A DNA stretch of 64,000 bases from Methanobacteriota archaeon (GCA_016841665.1 JAENYT010000003.1:1-64000); one strand, 5' to 3'; counted from the first letter of the stretch, positions 8,171 to 18,131 are shown. The notes: generated by a model from the letters alone, not told the origin. Translations and numbers: made by a program.

Positions 8171-9592
8171 ATGCTTGACGATCAGGAGATCGTGTCCCGG
8201 TTTCTGGATACCAAACTCCAGGTGCACCCCGATGTGGTGCAGTTTCTCCGCGAACAGGGGACACCCTCCATGATCGACGAGATCGTTGCCGGCCTCCCCG
8301 CTAACTGCCTTGTGGTGGCACCCCGGCACATCCCCGGCTGGAAAACCGAGCGGGACGGGGCACGCTTTCTCGCCGACCCCGAGCTCGATGTGCTGGCCGG
8401 TAAAGCAGTATCAGGCATCGAAAAGGTCGATTTCAACGATTTCTACTTCTATTTCCGGGATCGCTACAACCATCTCGCGGCCATGATGCGCTCACGCGTC
8501 AACCCCCTGCCCATCGAGGCCCTCGCCAGGAATACCCGGTACCGTGAGCAGGAGTGCAGCATCGTCGGCATGGTGGTCGAGGCGCGGTCCACGGCGAAAG
8601 GGCACCGCATGGCCGAGCTGGAGGATCCCACCGGCACCATCAACGTGCTCTTCAACAAGGACCGCGATGTGTTCGCGGAGGCGGAAAAAATCGTGCCCGA
8701 CGAGGTCATCGGGGTCAAGGGCAAGCTCTCCAACGACGGCAGCCTCTTTTTCGCCGATACCCTCGTCCGGCCGGACATCCCTCTCCAGCACGCTCCCTAC
8801 ACGAGCGAGACGCCCGGTACCGCAGTGCTCATCTCGGACGTGCACGTAGGCAGTGACACCTTCATGGAAGAGGAGTGGTTGCGGTTCTCCAACTGGCTCG
8901 ACGACGCCCGGCCCCAGTACCTGCTCATCGCCGGAGACCTCGTGGACGGCATCGGCATCTACCCGGGGCAGGACCAGGAACTGACCATCCCGGACATCGA
9001 CGAGCAGTACGATGTATTCGCCTCCATGCTGCGCGATCTTCCCGCATCCTGCCGGATCGTCGTCTCGCCCGGCAACCACGATGCGGTGCGGGGCTCGGAG
9101 CCCCAGCCCGCACTGCCCACACGGTTCACCGAGACCTTTCCCTCCAACGTCACCCTCGTAGAGAACCCGAGCCTGGTGAGCCTGCAGGGCGTCCGCGTGG
9201 CGATGTACCACGGCCGCTCCTACGACGACCTGATTTCCATGATCCCCGGCGCCTCCTACACAAAGCCTGAGGAGATGATGGAGGAGATGCTCAAACGCCG
9301 CCACCTCGCCGCCACCTACGGGATGCGGACGCCCGTCAAACCGGCGAAACAGGACAAACTGGTCATTGATCCCATCCCAGAGATCCTGCACACCGGGCAC
9401 GTGCACATCTGCGGGATGACCCGGTACCGGGGTGTGCTGGGCATCAATGCCGGGGCATGGCAGGCGCAGACGAAGTTCCAGAAGCAGATGAACATCCAGC
9501 CCACCCCGGCACGGGCGGCGGTTGTCGACCTGCAGACGCTCGAGGCGAAATTTTTTGATTTCAACGAACCGGGCGCGCCGCGCACGATCTGA
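8171..9592 (+). CDS. polB: DNA polymerase D small subunit (DP1, proofreading exonuclease)
   Basis: This 473-residue subunit is the 3'-5' exonuclease and accessory subunit of the archaeal replicative polymerase D. An N-terminal helical region is followed by an OB fold (about 125-200; CSIVGMVVEA, AELEDPTGTINVLF). A calcineurin-like phosphoesterase domain then carries the full metal-site series: LISDVHVGSD, AGDLVDGIG, SPGNHDAVRG, YHGRSYDD and the final TGHVHICG. All expected His and Asp ligands appear present, so proofreading activity is likely intact. The large subunit DP2 is not in the window. The gene follows a divergent signal peptidase gene across about 160 bases. Confidence 0.95.
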   Translation: MLDDQEIVSRFLDTKLQVHPDVVQFLREQGTPSMIDEIVAGLPANCLVVAPRHIPGWKTERDGARFLADPELDVLAGKAVSGIEKVDFNDFYFYFRDRYNHLAAMMRSRVNPLPIEALARNTRYREQECSIVGMVVEARSTAKGHRMAELEDPTGTINVLFNKDRDVFAEAEKIVPDEVIGVKGKLSNDGSLFFADTLVRPDIPLQHAPYTSETPGTAVLISDVHVGSDTFMEEEWLRFSNWLDDARPQYLLIAGDLVDGIGIYPGQDQELTIPDIDEQYDVFASMLRDLPASCRIVVSPGNHDAVRGSEPQPALPTRFTETFPSNVTLVENPSLVSLQGVRVAMYHGRSYDDLISMIPGASYTKPEEMMEEMLKRRHLAATYGMRTPVKPAKQDKLVIDPIPEILHTGHVHICGMTRYRGVLGINAGAWQAQTKFQKQMNIQPTPARAAVVDLQTLEAKFFDFNEPGAPRTI

Positions 9593-9763
9593 CCGCCCCG
9601 GCTGACGGGGGAGAAGAGGAAAAACTCCTCCCGTGACGCCGATACCATGACGGAGGATGGCGCTCCCGAACAAAACGTTGTATTTTTATCATGAAAGTCG
9701 ACAATTATAGTAAATCTCGATTTCGAGTTCTTTGCATGCGTCAGTACTCGGAGGAAACGTTTA

Positions 9764-11791
9764 ATGGATTATTTATTATATCTTGCACCAGTCTGTGCCC
9801 TTGTGGCCCTTCTCTTTGCTGGATTTCAATACACGATCATCCGCAAAGAGGGCGAAGGCACGGAATTGATGAAAAAGATCACCACTGCGATCCACACCGG
9901 TGCGATGGTCTACCTGAACCGCCAGTACCGCGCCATCGCCATATTCGTGGTGGTGCTTGCTATCATCATCGCACTCATTCTGCCCAACGGGGCGCTCACC
10001 GCAGGATGTTTCGTCTCCGGTGCGGTGCTCTCCGCCACGGCAGGGTACATCGGAATGTTCACTGCGACATCCGCAAACGGCCGGACCACGAACGCCGCCC
10101 GGCGCGGGATCGCGGATGCCTTCAAAGTGTCGTTTGCGAGCGGCACGGTCATGGGCATGTCGGTCGTTGGCCTCGGGCTCTTCGGGCTCTCCCTCTGTTT
10201 TATCGCCCTCGGCTTCATCCTCCCCGGGATGGCGGAGGGTGACTTGGTCAATATCCTGGCAGGTTTCTCGCTGGGTGCGAGCTCGATCGCCCTCTTCGCC
10301 CGTGTCGGTGGCGGTATCTTTACCAAAGCCGCCGATGTGGGCGCCGATCTCGTTGGGAAGGTCGAGGCGGGCATCCCCGAGGACGACCCCCGCAACCCCG
10401 CCGTGATCGCCGACAACGTGGGCGACAACGTGGGTGATATCGCCGGCATGGGCGCCGACCTCTACGAGAGCTACGTCGGCTCCATGCTGGCCACCATGCT
10501 CCTCGGCGCGGCGACCGCCACACTCTATGCCGAGATCCCGGTGACCAACTTCATCATCTTCCCGCTGGTCCTGGCGGCGCTGGGCATCCTCGCCTCCATC
10601 ATCGGGACGTTCTTTGTCCGCACCAGCAAGACCGAGAGCAGCGCCATCCACAACGCCTTCAACCGCGGGCTGCTCATCGCCCTCGCTCTCGTGGTGATCG
10701 TCACCTACTTCGCCTCCGATATCCTGCTGGGAAGCTTCGGGTTCGGCGTCTTCGTGGCCACCGTGGGCGGATTGATCGCCGGGTTCCTCATCGGGCAGAT
10801 CACCGAATACTATACCTCCTTTGAGCGTTCCCCCACCCTCTCCATCGCCAGGTCCTGTGAGACCGGTGCGGCCACCAATATCATCACCGGGTTTGCCAAG
10901 GGCATGGAGTCCACGATCTTTCCGGTGATCATCATCGCCCTCGCCATCTACCTGGCCCACACCTTTGCCGGCCTCTACGGCATCGCTCTCGCCGCGGTGG
11001 GCATGCTCGCCACCCTCGGCATCTCCCTCGCCGTGGATGCATACGGCCCGGTGGCGGACAATGCCGGCGGTATCGCCGAGATGTCCCACCAGCCCGCAGA
11101 GGTGCGCAAGATCACCGACACGCTCGATGCGGTCGGCAACACCACCGCAGCCATCGGGAAGGGATTCGCCATCGGCTCAGCAGCGCTCACTGCACTTGCC
11201 CTCTTCTCCTCCTACGCCATCGCGGTGAACCTGGCCCAGATCAGCATCCTCGACACCCCGGTCTTTATCGGGGTGCTCATCGGCGCAATGCTTCCCTTCC
11301 TCTTCTCCTCCATGACCATGCTGGCGGTCGGCAAGGCGGCCTACCAGATCGTGCTCGAGGTCCGCCGCCAGTTCAAGGAGATCACGGGGCTGATGGAGGG
11401 CAAGGCCGATCCCGACTACGAGACATGCATCGCCATCTCCACCAGTTCCGCACTTCGTGAAATGATCGCACCCGGCCTTCTGGCCATCGCCGCACCGGTG
11501 ATCGTGGGCCTGGCCCTCGGACCCGGCGCATTGGGAGGCCTGCTCGTCGGATCGCTCGCCGCGGGATTCATGCTGGCTATCACCATGGCCAACGCAGGCG
11601 GTGCCTGGGACAATGCCAAGAAATACATCGAGCAGGGCCACCTCGGCGGCAAGGGCTCCGACTCCCACAAGGCCGCGGTCACCGGGGACACGGTGGGCGA
11701 CCCCTTCAAGGACACCTCCGGCCCCGCCATCAACATCCTGCTCAAGCTGATGTCCATCGTGGCAGTGGTCTTTGCACCCCTGTTCCTCTAA
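9764..11791 (+). CDS. hppA: Membrane-bound ion-pumping pyrophosphatase
   Basis: This 675-residue integral membrane protein with about 16 helices hydrolyses pyrophosphate and pumps H+ or Na+. The substrate loop [19 protein letters not shown] and the Mg-binding [19 protein letters not shown] lie around residues 187-240, and a second acidic site, [14 protein letters not shown], is near the C-terminus. At the K+ switch the sequence is [10 protein letters not shown] with A462 and G465. The K+-independent class has Lys and Thr at these sites, so this belongs to the K+-dependent class, which includes the Na+ pumps. A good Shine-Dalgarno site (GGAGGAAACG) precedes the ATG. Upstream AT-rich boxes near 9680-9715 may be the promoter. 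Confidence 0.95.
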   Translation: MDYLLYLAPVCALVALLFAGFQYTIIRKEGEGTELMKKITTAIHTGAMVYLNRQYRAIAIFVVVLAIIIALILPNGALTAGCFVSGAVLSATAGYIGMFTATSANGRTTNAARRGIADAFKVSFASGTVMGMSVVGLGLFGLSLCFIALGFILPGMAEGDLVNILAGFSLGASSIALFARVGGGIFTKAADVGADLVGKVEAGIPEDDPRNPAVIADNVGDNVGDIAGMGADLYESYVGSMLATMLLGAATATLYAEIPVTNFIIFPLVLAALGILASIIGTFFVRTSKTESSAIHNAFNRGLLIALALVVIVTYFASDILLGSFGFGVFVATVGGLIAGFLIGQITEYYTSFERSPTLSIARSCETGAATNIITGFAKGMESTIFPVIIIALAIYLAHTFAGLYGIALAAVGMLATLGISLAVDAYGPVADNAGGIAEMSHQPAEVRKITDTLDAVGNTTAAIGKGFAIGSAALTALALFSSYAIAVNLAQISILDTPVFIGVLIGAMLPFLFSSMTMLAVGKAAYQIVLEVRRQFKEITGLMEGKADPDYETCIAISTSSALREMIAPGLLAIAAPVIVGLALGPGALGGLLVGSLAAGFMLAITMANAGGAWDNAKKYIEQGHLGGKGSDSHKAAVTGDTVGDPFKDTSGPAINILLKLMSIVAVVFAPLFL

Positions 11792-12504
11792 TTTTATCCT
11801 TTTTTTGAACCGCCACACCCGAACAACCACCGTTCCGGGGGGAGGGCAACTACTACCTGTTCGTGAAATCGATGTGCCCTTATGACCGTTGATGTAGCAT
11901 GCCTTCCATTGCCGTTTCCCCGCAAATCGCTCCGGGGATCTGCGAAAGCCATCCGGCCGCCTGTTGCATGAAAAAAGGATCCGGGTTTTTTCAGGTCCCG
12001 GATCAAGCCCATTGCGTGGTTTTGCGGATAATGCCCTATCACGGTCGCACGTTGCACGTGCATCCGTATCTGGAAGCATGAGGCCACACTCCCCCTTTTG
12101 CGGCCTCTTGCAGGTCAATTGGGGAGCATGCGCCCCCCTTCACGATTGATGCCGGTGAACAGATGGTGTCTTGGAACCGTTGACGCGTAAAGGGATTTGC
12201 ACGAACGCGGCGAGGAAATCGTGGATGAGATCAGGTGCATAACACCCGGCCTCGCCGTTGCGCCCCCTGCGCATCGGGTACCGGTGCAGTGTCATACCGG
12301 AACACGGAACCGGCGGCCGCCTCCGGGTACGTTGACTAGCGGTTAGCGATAACGCGTAACCAGATTGAATGTGGAGCGCCGGCGAGGTTTATTATATGCG
12401 GTGTGATCATTCCATCACAGAACATAATATATACTAGAACTGCATCGGGTCGGAGAATACTCTTTTTCACCACCTCTGCCCATAGGTAGGAAGGAGGACA
12501 TACC
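11792..12504. other. Long non-coding region before gpmA with candidate promoter elements
   Basis: I find no convincing gene in these 713 bases; the short frames have no coherent composition or motif. The right-hand end carries regulatory-looking DNA. GGTTAGCG and CGCGTAACC form an imperfect inverted repeat at 12341-12361. GTGAT and ATCAC arms at 12403-12418 flank a 6-base spacer. A TATA-like run AATATATA is at 12426-12433, and a second weaker one (TTATTATATG) is at about 12389-12398. From the 12426 box, transcription should start near 12457 and give a leader of about 48 bases carrying AAGGAGG. Confidence 0.45.
11799..11805 (+). terminator. Oligo-T terminator after hppA
   Basis: Seven consecutive T residues lie 8 bases after the hppA stop codon, within a T-rich stretch. 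Archaeal RNA polymerase commonly terminates at such T runs without needing a hairpin. This assignment rests on position and composition only. Confidence 0.4.
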
Positions 12505-13257
12505 ATGTACACACTCGTACTGCTCCGGCATGGTGAAAGCACCTGGAACCGGGAGAACAGATTTACCGGATGGACCGACGTCGATCTCTCCGAGAAGGGG
12601 GTGGCAGAAGCTCATGAGGCGGCGCGGCTTCTCACCGGGGAGGGGTATACCTTCGATGTGGCCTACACCTCGGTGCTGAAGCGGGCCATCCGCACCCTCT
12701 GGATCGTGCTCGACGATATGGACCTGATGTGGCTGCCCGTGACACGGTCATGGCGGCTGAACGAGCGCCACTATGGGGCGCTCCAGGGGCTCAACAAGGC
12801 CGAAATGGCGGAAAAATACGGCGATGAACAGGTATTCACCTGGCGGCGGAGCTATGAGACCCCTCCCCCCGCTCTCGAAGCCGACGACCCCCGTAATCCC
12901 GCAAACGACCGTCGTTACGCCGATCTTGCCCACGAAGAACTGCCGCTCACCGAATGCCTCAAGGACACGGTGGAGCGCTTCATGCCCTACTGGCACGACG
13001 AGATCGCCCCGGCTGTCATCGAGGGAAAGCGGGTGCTCATCGCCGCACACGGGAATTCCCTGCGGGCGCTGGTCAAGTACCTGGACAACATCTCCGACGA
13101 GGAGATCCCCCATGTCAATATCCCCACCGGCATCCCCCTTGTGTACGAGCTGGACGGCGATCTTCAGCCCATCCGCCACTACTACCTGGGCGACCAGGAG
13201 GCGGCGGCAGCGGCCGCAGAAGCAGTGGCCCGGCAAGGGGTGGCAAAAAAAGAATGA
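12505..13257 (+). CDS. gpmA: 2,3-bisphosphoglycerate-dependent phosphoglycerate mutase
   Basis: This 250-residue histidine phosphatase-superfamily enzyme interconverts 3- and 2-phosphoglycerate in glycolysis and gluconeogenesis. The phosphohistidine is H9 in [10 protein letters not shown], followed by the dPGM-specific [28 protein letters not shown] carries the acid residue, and the second histidine is in [16 protein letters not shown]. The length equals bacterial GpmA, and this type is typical of bacteria, whereas most archaea use the cofactor-independent enzyme. An acquired origin is therefore plausible. A strong AAGGAGG (12491-12497) precedes the ATG. The Ala- and Glu-rich tail ([12 protein letters not shown]) is probably a solvent-exposed helix. 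Confidence 0.93.
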   Translation: MYTLVLLRHGESTWNRENRFTGWTDVDLSEKGVAEAHEAARLLTGEGYTFDVAYTSVLKRAIRTLWIVLDDMDLMWLPVTRSWRLNERHYGALQGLNKAEMAEKYGDEQVFTWRRSYETPPPALEADDPRNPANDRRYADLAHEELPLTECLKDTVERFMPYWHDEIAPAVIEGKRVLIAAHGNSLRALVKYLDNISDEEIPHVNIPTGIPLVYELDGDLQPIRHYYLGDQEAAAAAAEAVARQGVAKKE

Positions 13258-13312
13258 GTTCGCACCGGTTCCACCCGCGCCGGGCAGCCGGGTATATCCC
13301 ATTTTTCTGGAA

Positions 13313-13765
13313 TTAGCAGATAAGCCCGATCTCCTTGAGCACCCGCTCCACCGCGCCGATGCCCCCGTCGAGGTAGACGGCGCCGATCAGGGCCTCCATG
13401 CACTCGGCGAGCACGCGCCCCGAGGTCCAGACGGCCTGCGCATCCTCCCCTTTTCCCCAGTACACGTAATCTTCGACCGACATTTGCTCGGCGAGCCGCC
13501 GCAGGACGGTCATATTGACGCAGTTGGTCTTGCGGTTGGTGATGGTTCCCTTGTCGTGCTCCCCGGCGGCGACGAGGGACTGGATGACCACGATGTCGAC
13601 GACCGCATCCCCGAGGGTGGCGAGGGCGTCCATGTGTGCTGCGTCGCCGAGCCCCTGCTCCTTGGCATAGGCGAGCCTGGTCAACGCACGGTTGAGCAGG
13701 CTGGGATCGGAGAACGCATAGCCCATCGCCTGTTCGAGAGCTGAGGGATCACGCGGCGGTCGCAT
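13313..13765 (-). CDS. RNase III-fold protein without dsRNA-binding domain
   Basis: The reading frame is longer, but its upstream part lies inside the cyclophilin gene. The ATG at 13765 gives 150 residues that begin right before the domain. The RNase III signature is present as DALATLGDAVVDIVV, and the second acidic site as AECMEALIGAVYLDGG. Aligning by eye, the catalytic acids map to D46, D53, E121 and E124, so all four positions stay acidic although two are conservative swaps. No double-stranded RNA-binding domain follows. The size recalls bacterial Mini-III, which trims rRNA, but this is an analogy only. The start is 22 bases downstream of the cyclophilin stop on the same strand, so the two are probably cotranscribed. 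Confidence 0.8.
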   Translation of the reverse strand: MRPPRDPSALEQAMGYAFSDPSLLNRALTRLAYAKEQGLGDAAHMDALATLGDAVVDIVVIQSLVAAGEHDKGTITNRKTNCVNMTVLRRLAEQMSVEDYVYWGKGEDAQAVWTSGRVLAECMEALIGAVYLDGGIGAVERVLKEIGLIC

Positions 13766-13787
13766 GCGAACACACAGGAGGGGGCGT

Positions 13788-14276
13788 TCAGAGAACCTCT
13801 GCACGCTCGATGACCACCTTCTTGACGGGGCGGTCTGCTCGGTCGGTTTTAAGGGCGCCAATGGCATCCACCACGTCCATACCCTCGATCACCCTGCCGA
13901 AGACGGGGTGTGCATACGGGGTGGAGGGGTTGTCCCAGTCGAGGTAGGTGTTGTCCACCATGTTGATGAAAAACTGGCTCCCCCCGGTATTGGGCTGCCC
14001 GGTGTTGGCCATGGAGAGGGTGCCCCGGACATTGGAGTGGCCCTTCACCCGCTCGTCGGGGATGGTGTAGCCGGGCCCGCCGGTGCCGTCGCCCTTCGGG
14101 CATCCCGCCTGGATCATGAAATCCCTGATCACGCGATGAAACCCGATCCCGTCATAAAAACCTTCACGGACCAATTTTTCGAAATTTCCTGCAGTGACGG
14201 GCATGTCGTCGAAGAGCTCGATGACGATGTCGCCCATGTTCGTGTGCAGTGCCACTTTCCTGGAATTGTCACTCAT
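13788..14276 (-). CDS. Cyclophilin-type peptidyl-prolyl cis-trans isomerase
   Basis: This 162-residue cytoplasmic proline isomerase, a folding helper, carries the standard cyclophilin core: ALHTNMGDIVIELFD, the catalytic FHRVIRDFMIQAG, the RGTLSMANTG strand, GSQFFINMVD and HPVFGRVIEGMDVVD. The longest frame starts further upstream with an Arg-rich, non-conserved extension. The ATG at 14276 is preferred because GGTGAG lies just before it and the product then begins at the usual place. A TATA-like element (AATATTTATAG region, about 14350-14360) lies upstream. It is followed on the same strand by the RNase III-fold gene. Confidence 0.92.
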   Translation of the reverse strand: MSDNSRKVALHTNMGDIVIELFDDMPVTAGNFEKLVREGFYDGIGFHRVIRDFMIQAGCPKGDGTGGPGYTIPDERVKGHSNVRGTLSMANTGQPNTGGSQFFINMVDNTYLDWDNPSTPYAHPVFGRVIEGMDVVDAIGALKTDRADRPVKKVVIERAEVL

Positions 14277-14418
14277 CTGTCTCACCGTAACCAAGGTTCG
14301 TTGCAGGAGGCAAAAAAGGAGCCGCAGGCGGCGGTTCCCGCGACGCACCCAATATTTATAGTCCCGAAAAAATATTAATCTCCAGCCGCCCAATGCAGCC
14401 TCAAGGAGCGCGGTGGGG

Positions 14419-15063
14419 ATGGAAAGGGAGAGGGCGATGCATATGGTCTACAGCCTACAGGGGCTGGTGCTGCTCTTCTCCCTGGCCACCTTCATGATGG
14501 GCGATCTCGGCCACGCGGCATCGGCCGCAATCGTCTTTGCCTTCACCCTCGTCCCCTACGCCCTCGAGCGGCGCCACGAGGTGGCCTTCGAGGCGCCGGT
14601 CTACCTGGCCATATTCGCCGCCGTCTACCTGCACGGGCTCGGAGACCTCATGGGCTTCTACGATTACCTCCACCCGGTATTCGACAAGATCACCCACATC
14701 ACCTCCGCCGGCATTATCACCCTTCTCGGGCTGGTGCTCGTGCTGCTCCTCGACCGCTACAACCGCCAGCAGCTCGAGGGGAAGATCATTGTCGTGGGCA
14801 TCGTCAGCATGACCATCGCCCTGGGGGCGCTCTGGGAGGTGATGGAATTCGCCGCCGACCAGGCCTTTTCCGCCGGCCTGCAGCGGGGGCTGGAAGACAC
14901 CATGCTCGACCTGTGCTTCGATATCGCCGGGGCGATCATCGCCGGCGCCGCAGGGTACCTCTACCTGGTCACTCTGCCCAGAAAACAGCTGGAAGAACGG
15001 TTTTTTCAGGAACAGCAGGGGTCGAACGAACTCGCCCACACCGGTACTGCAGAGGGGCGGTGA
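14419..15063 (+). CDS. DUF2238/YjdF-like integral membrane protein
   Basis: This 214-residue protein has about six membrane segments: residues about 12-30, 35-50, 60-75, 90-112, 125-145 and 168-188. Polar residues inside the membrane region resemble the YjdF/DUF2238 family: HPVFDKITHITSAG, LGALWEVMEFAAD and GLEDTMLDLCFDIAG. The conserved His, Glu and Asp could form a metal or proton site, but no function is established. The C-terminal 30 residues are charged and probably cytoplasmic. AAGGAG at 14403-14408 supports the ATG at 14419; in-frame ATGs at 14437 and 14443 are alternatives. Confidence 0.65.
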   Translation: MERERAMHMVYSLQGLVLLFSLATFMMGDLGHAASAAIVFAFTLVPYALERRHEVAFEAPVYLAIFAAVYLHGLGDLMGFYDYLHPVFDKITHITSAGIITLLGLVLVLLLDRYNRQQLEGKIIVVGIVSMTIALGALWEVMEFAADQAFSAGLQRGLEDTMLDLCFDIAGAIIAGAAGYLYLVTLPRKQLEERFFQEQQGSNELAHTGTAEGR

Positions 15064-15151
15064 TGGGGGAAGAACCGCCCCTCGCCGAGGTTGGCGCCAT
15101 GCGGTCACCGCCGGCCTGAAAGGAGGAGAACTGGCGGCCGCAGCCTCTCGA

Positions 15152-15568
15152 TTATCCCCGGCCTTCTCCTGACGCCTCGCACGCACGGCGTATGGTGTGC
15201 ACAAGCACGGCGCAGCCGTCCGCCAGTCCTTGTTCTTTGGAAAGATAGTGGGTGAGCACTCCGTCGAAGAGCGATGGAGTGAAATGGCGCCGTGCCATGG
15301 AGGTGAACAGGATGAAGGGTACGTCCGTGTCCTGTACCCGAAGCATTGCAAGGAAGTCGACGCCGTTCACCGGAGGCATTTTATAGTCGGAGACAATGGC
15401 ATCGAAGGTCCGTTTTTCGAGCAGTGCCAGCGCTTCAGGGACTGAACGCGCCACCCGCACCTGAAACTCGCCGTCTCGCTCGAGAGAGAGCCTGGTTATC
15501 ACCAGTATGGAGGGATCGTCGTCGACGACGAGCACGCTGATCTTCGATGCTCCGGGCATGTCGGTCAT
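15152..15568 (-). CDS. Stand-alone response regulator receiver protein
   Basis: This 138-residue CheY-like receiver domain has no output domain. The acidic pocket is VVDDDP (15-19). The phosphoacceptor is D61 in VSDYKMP, the switch Thr/Ser is in LFTS (89-90), and the conserved lysine is K111 in LSKEQG. It probably carries phosphate from one of the orphan sensor kinases to another protein. The local FILFTS and SDYKMP sequences resemble the receiver fused to the kinase at 43529-46402, suggesting a family of related archaeal receivers. It stands alone, convergent with the membrane protein gene and about 200 bases from the winged-helix gene. Confidence 0.88.
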   Translation of the reverse strand: MTDMPGASKISVLVVDDDPSILVITRLSLERDGEFQVRVARSVPEALALLEKRTFDAIVSDYKMPPVNGVDFLAMLRVQDTDVPFILFTSMARRHFTPSLFDGVLTHYLSKEQGLADGCAVLVHTIRRACEASGEGRG

Positions 15569-15765
15569 GAGATTGGGGGGGCAATGGGGGAGGGGAGGAA
15601 CCGGCTCCCCCGGTCTTTCTTCATGTCATTGACAGGGTTTATCGGCAGATTCCAGTACCGTTGGAAATATTCAATGGTACTGAAATCTACCTTTCAATGA
15701 GGAGATGTCAGTATAAAAATGTTATGTATTGTTGCCCGGATGCGGGAAACAACCCCAAGGTGCGT

Positions 15766-16461
15766 TCATTTCTCGCCGGTATCCGGGGCGGACGCGGGAA
15801 CGGGGTCTCTCGCCGCCGCCTCGATCAATTCGGCAAGGAGCCCCACCACCCTCCTGCCCGGCCCCGTCAGGGCGTAGAAGTCGCCCCGCTCACTGACAAT
15901 GCCCATATTGACCAGGGTGGCGAGGTCCTGCGCTTTTACGGCCTCCGCCCCGCCGTATATCCGGTGGTAAGCGCCCGCGGAGCGCTGCCCCTGTTGCAGG
16001 AACAGGAGAAAGAGCAGCACCCCCTCGTTGCCGATCAAAAATCGCACATCGCTGCGGTTGTCCTCGTAGACCTCGAGCGGGGTGATGGATTCTGGGAGTG
16101 CCTCCTCCACCGCCACCGCCCGCCGGTCGTCCTCCTCCAGCACGCCGCCGAGGATCTCCGCCTGGTTCATCATCCCCACGGCGGTCAAGAAGCGAATGAG
16201 GCTGTCGGTGACCTCCCTGCCCCGTTCGGTCAGGTGGTAGCCCCCGTTCCCCCGGGCGATGATCCCGTCCTGCACGCACCGGCGGACGTAGGGGAGCACC
16301 GAAAGGGAGACGCTGTCGGCGATGTCCCAGATCTTGGGCAGCGGTTTTTCGCCCTCGTGCAGGGAGAGCAGGATCATCAGGCAGGCATGCGAAAAATAGT
16401 GCGCCTGAAAGGTCGAACGGTTATCTTTGTAGATCTCTACAACACTGATCCCGCCGGTCAT
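15766..16461 (-). CDS. Protein of two fused winged-helix-like units
   Basis: This 231-residue protein consists of two homologous halves. VVEIYKDNRS near the start recurs as PLEVYEDNRS about 125 residues later. Each copy is followed by a hydrophobic helix (ACLMILLSLHEG and GVLLFLLFLQQG), a helix pair ending in VRRCVQDGIIARGNGGYHLT or LATLVNMGIVSERGDFYALT, and a closing helix. The INDGIIxxxxGGYxLT-type segment is a wing, so each half looks like a winged-helix domain. It is probably a DNA-binding regulator that acts as a built-in dimer. A TATA box (TTTATAAAAAG read on the plus strand, 16486-16496) sits about 29 bases from the ATG at 16461, favouring this start; 16482 and 16476 are alternatives. 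Confidence 0.6.
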   Translation of the reverse strand: MTGGISVVEIYKDNRSTFQAHYFSHACLMILLSLHEGEKPLPKIWDIADSVSLSVLPYVRRCVQDGIIARGNGGYHLTERGREVTDSLIRFLTAVGMMNQAEILGGVLEEDDRRAVAVEEALPESITPLEVYEDNRSDVRFLIGNEGVLLFLLFLQQGQRSAGAYHRIYGGAEAVKAQDLATLVNMGIVSERGDFYALTGPGRRVVGLLAELIEAAARDPVPASAPDTGEK

Positions 16462-16666
16462 AGGTGAAATATGCATCACCACCAGTTTATAAAAAGGTAA
16501 TCCGTAGGGGTGAACTCCCGCGGGAGAAGGCAGGGACTCCCGGTCACATGGCGATGAATCCTGCCGGATCTGTCATACGTTGAAGCGAAATGAGGCCCAC
16601 CATCTCGAGGAGATTTTCGCGGGGTACGGAAAAAAAACCTTTTTTTTGGGGGGAGAGCGCCCCCTC

Positions 16667-17245
16667 TCACCTGGTATCCTGCAGACGTTCCAAAAACATC
16701 CGGTGCAGACGGCGGTCGCCGCCCAGTTCGGGATGGAAAGAGAGGGCCATGTGCAATCCGGACCGCACCGCCACGATGCCCCGGTCGACACGCCCGAGCA
16801 CCGTTGTCTCCGGGCCGACGCGTGTGGCAACGGGAGCGCGGATAAATATGGCATGAAAGGGGGTATCAAGGCCGGAAATGGGAACTTCCGCCTCGAACGA
16901 CTCTCGCTGGCGGCCGAAGGCGTTACGTCCGACGGCCATATCGATCAGGCCCAGCGGGGTGATCCGGGGGTCGTCCACGTCCCTGGCGACCAGCACCATG
17001 CCGGCGCAGGTGGCGAAGATCCCTCCCTCGAACTCCTCAATGGGGCGCCGCATCGCGTTTTTGTCCACAAGACGGCCGATGGTCGTGGATTCACCGCCGG
17101 GAATGGCGAGCCCGTCGAGATCGCCGATCGCCCCGGCATGCCGGACGGCCGTCACCGCTCCCCTGCCGCCCAGAGCATCCCGGAACGCCCGCATATGTTC
17201 GCTCACATCGCCCTGCAGGGCCAAAACACCGATCCTAACGCCCAC
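16667..17245 (-). CDS. pdxT: Pyridoxal 5'-phosphate synthase, glutaminase subunit PdxT
   Basis: This 192-residue class I-type glutaminase releases ammonia from glutamine for Pdx[13 protein letters not shown] begins the protein, [10 protein letters not shown] is the oxyanion region, the nucleophile Cys is in FATCAGMVL, and SFHPELGGD supplies the His-Glu pair. The longest frame begins inside pdxS; the GTG at 17245 gives the standard PdxT N-terminus and length. It therefore overlaps the pdxS stop (17235) by 11 bases in another frame, the mark of translational coupling of the two subunits of one complex. There is no frameshift or missing catalytic residue. Confidence 0.93.
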   Translation of the reverse strand: MGVRIGVLALQGDVSEHMRAFRDALGGRGAVTAVRHAGAIGDLDGLAIPGGESTTIGRLVDKNAMRRPIEEFEGGIFATCAGMVLVARDVDDPRITPLGLIDMAVGRNAFGRQRESFEAEVPISGLDTPFHAIFIRAPVATRVGPETTVLGRVDRGIVAVRSGLHMALSFHPELGGDRRLHRMFLERLQDTR

Positions 17246-18131
17246 GGTACTGCAGCACCTCGTCCTCGCGGAGGGTATGGACATCGATCCCCCGCATGGC
17301 CTCACCGAGCCCCGTGCTCACCCTGGCCAGAACGGCGGGATCGTCGTAGTTGTTGACCGCCTCCACGATGGCACGGGCCATCCGCTCCGGGTGTTTGGAG
17401 AGGAAGATGCCTGATCCCACGAATACGCCGTCCGCCCCCATCTGCATCATCAGGGCGGCGTCCGACGGGGTGGCGAGGCCGCCCGCGGAGAAGTTGACCG
17501 TGGGAAGGCGTCCCAGGTCGGCACACTCTTCCACCAGCGCAGCCGGCGCCTCGATGGTGCGGGCGCGGTCGATCCGCTCCTGCGCACTCATCCCCTGGAG
17601 CACACGGATCTCGCCCATGATGGCCCGCATGTGCCGCACAGCCTCCACCACGTTGCCGGTGCCGGCCTCCCCTTTGGTGCGGATCATGGCGGCGCCCTCG
17701 TCGATGCGGCGGAGGGCCTCGCCGAGGTTTCGGGCACCGCAGACGAAAGGCACGGTAAATTTCTTTTTGTCGATGTGGTATTCCTCATCCGCGGGAGTGA
17801 GGACCTCGCTCTCATCGATCATGTCCACCCCGACGGCTTCGAGCACCTGGGCCTCCACGTAGTGCCCGATGCGGACCTTGCCCATCACCGGGATGGAGAC
17901 GGCGTCGATGATCTCTGCAATGATCTGCGGGTCGGCCATTCTCGCAACGCCGCCCGCTTTCCTGATATCGGCGGGCACACGTTCGAGCGCCATGACGGCC
18001 ACCGCGCCAGCTTCCTCGGCGATCTTTGCCTGGTCGGCGTTCACCACGTCCATGATGACGCCGCCCTTCTGCATGGAGGCAAAGCCGCGTTTGATAAGCT
18101 CGGTGCCGAATTTCAAATCCTCGAGCTTCAT
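17235..18131 (-). CDS. pdxS: Pyridoxal 5'-phosphate synthase, lyase subunit PdxS
   Basis: This 298-residue TIM-barrel enzyme makes PLP from ribose 5-phosphate, glyceraldehyde 3-phosphate and PdxT-derived ammonia. The two lysines that carry covalent intermediates are K85 ([14 protein letters not shown]) and K153 ([11 protein letters not shown]). The phosphate-binding [24 protein letters not shown] is complete. The full-length protein starts [12 protein letters not shown] as usual. It is the upstream gene of the pdxS-pdxT pair and follows cbiB with no gap (its ATG abuts the cbiB stop), so vitamin B6 and cobamide genes may share a transcript. PLP is needed by the aminotransferase at 21346 and the glucan phosphorylase at 46655. 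Confidence 0.96.
   Translation of the reverse strand: MKLEDLKFGTELIKRGFASMQKGGVIMDVVNADQAKIAEEAGAVAVMALERVPADIRKAGGVARMADPQIIAEIIDAVSIPVMGKVRIGHYVEAQVLEAVGVDMIDESEVLTPADEEYHIDKKKFTVPFVCGARNLGEALRRIDEGAAMIRTKGEAGTGNVVEAVRHMRAIMGEIRVLQGMSAQERIDRARTIEAPAALVEECADLGRLPTVNFSAGGLATPSDAALMMQMGADGVFVGSGIFLSKHPERMARAIVEAVNNYDDPAVLARVSTGLGEAMRGIDVHTLREDEVLQYRGR

Noticed and set aside
9776-11089. 437-codon minus-strand frame opposite hppA
   Set aside because: It is rich in His, Asp and Gly, the usual antisense artefact of GC-rich membrane protein genes.
11899-12149. Short frames before gpmA
   Set aside because: They have no family features, no ribosome site, and mixed composition.
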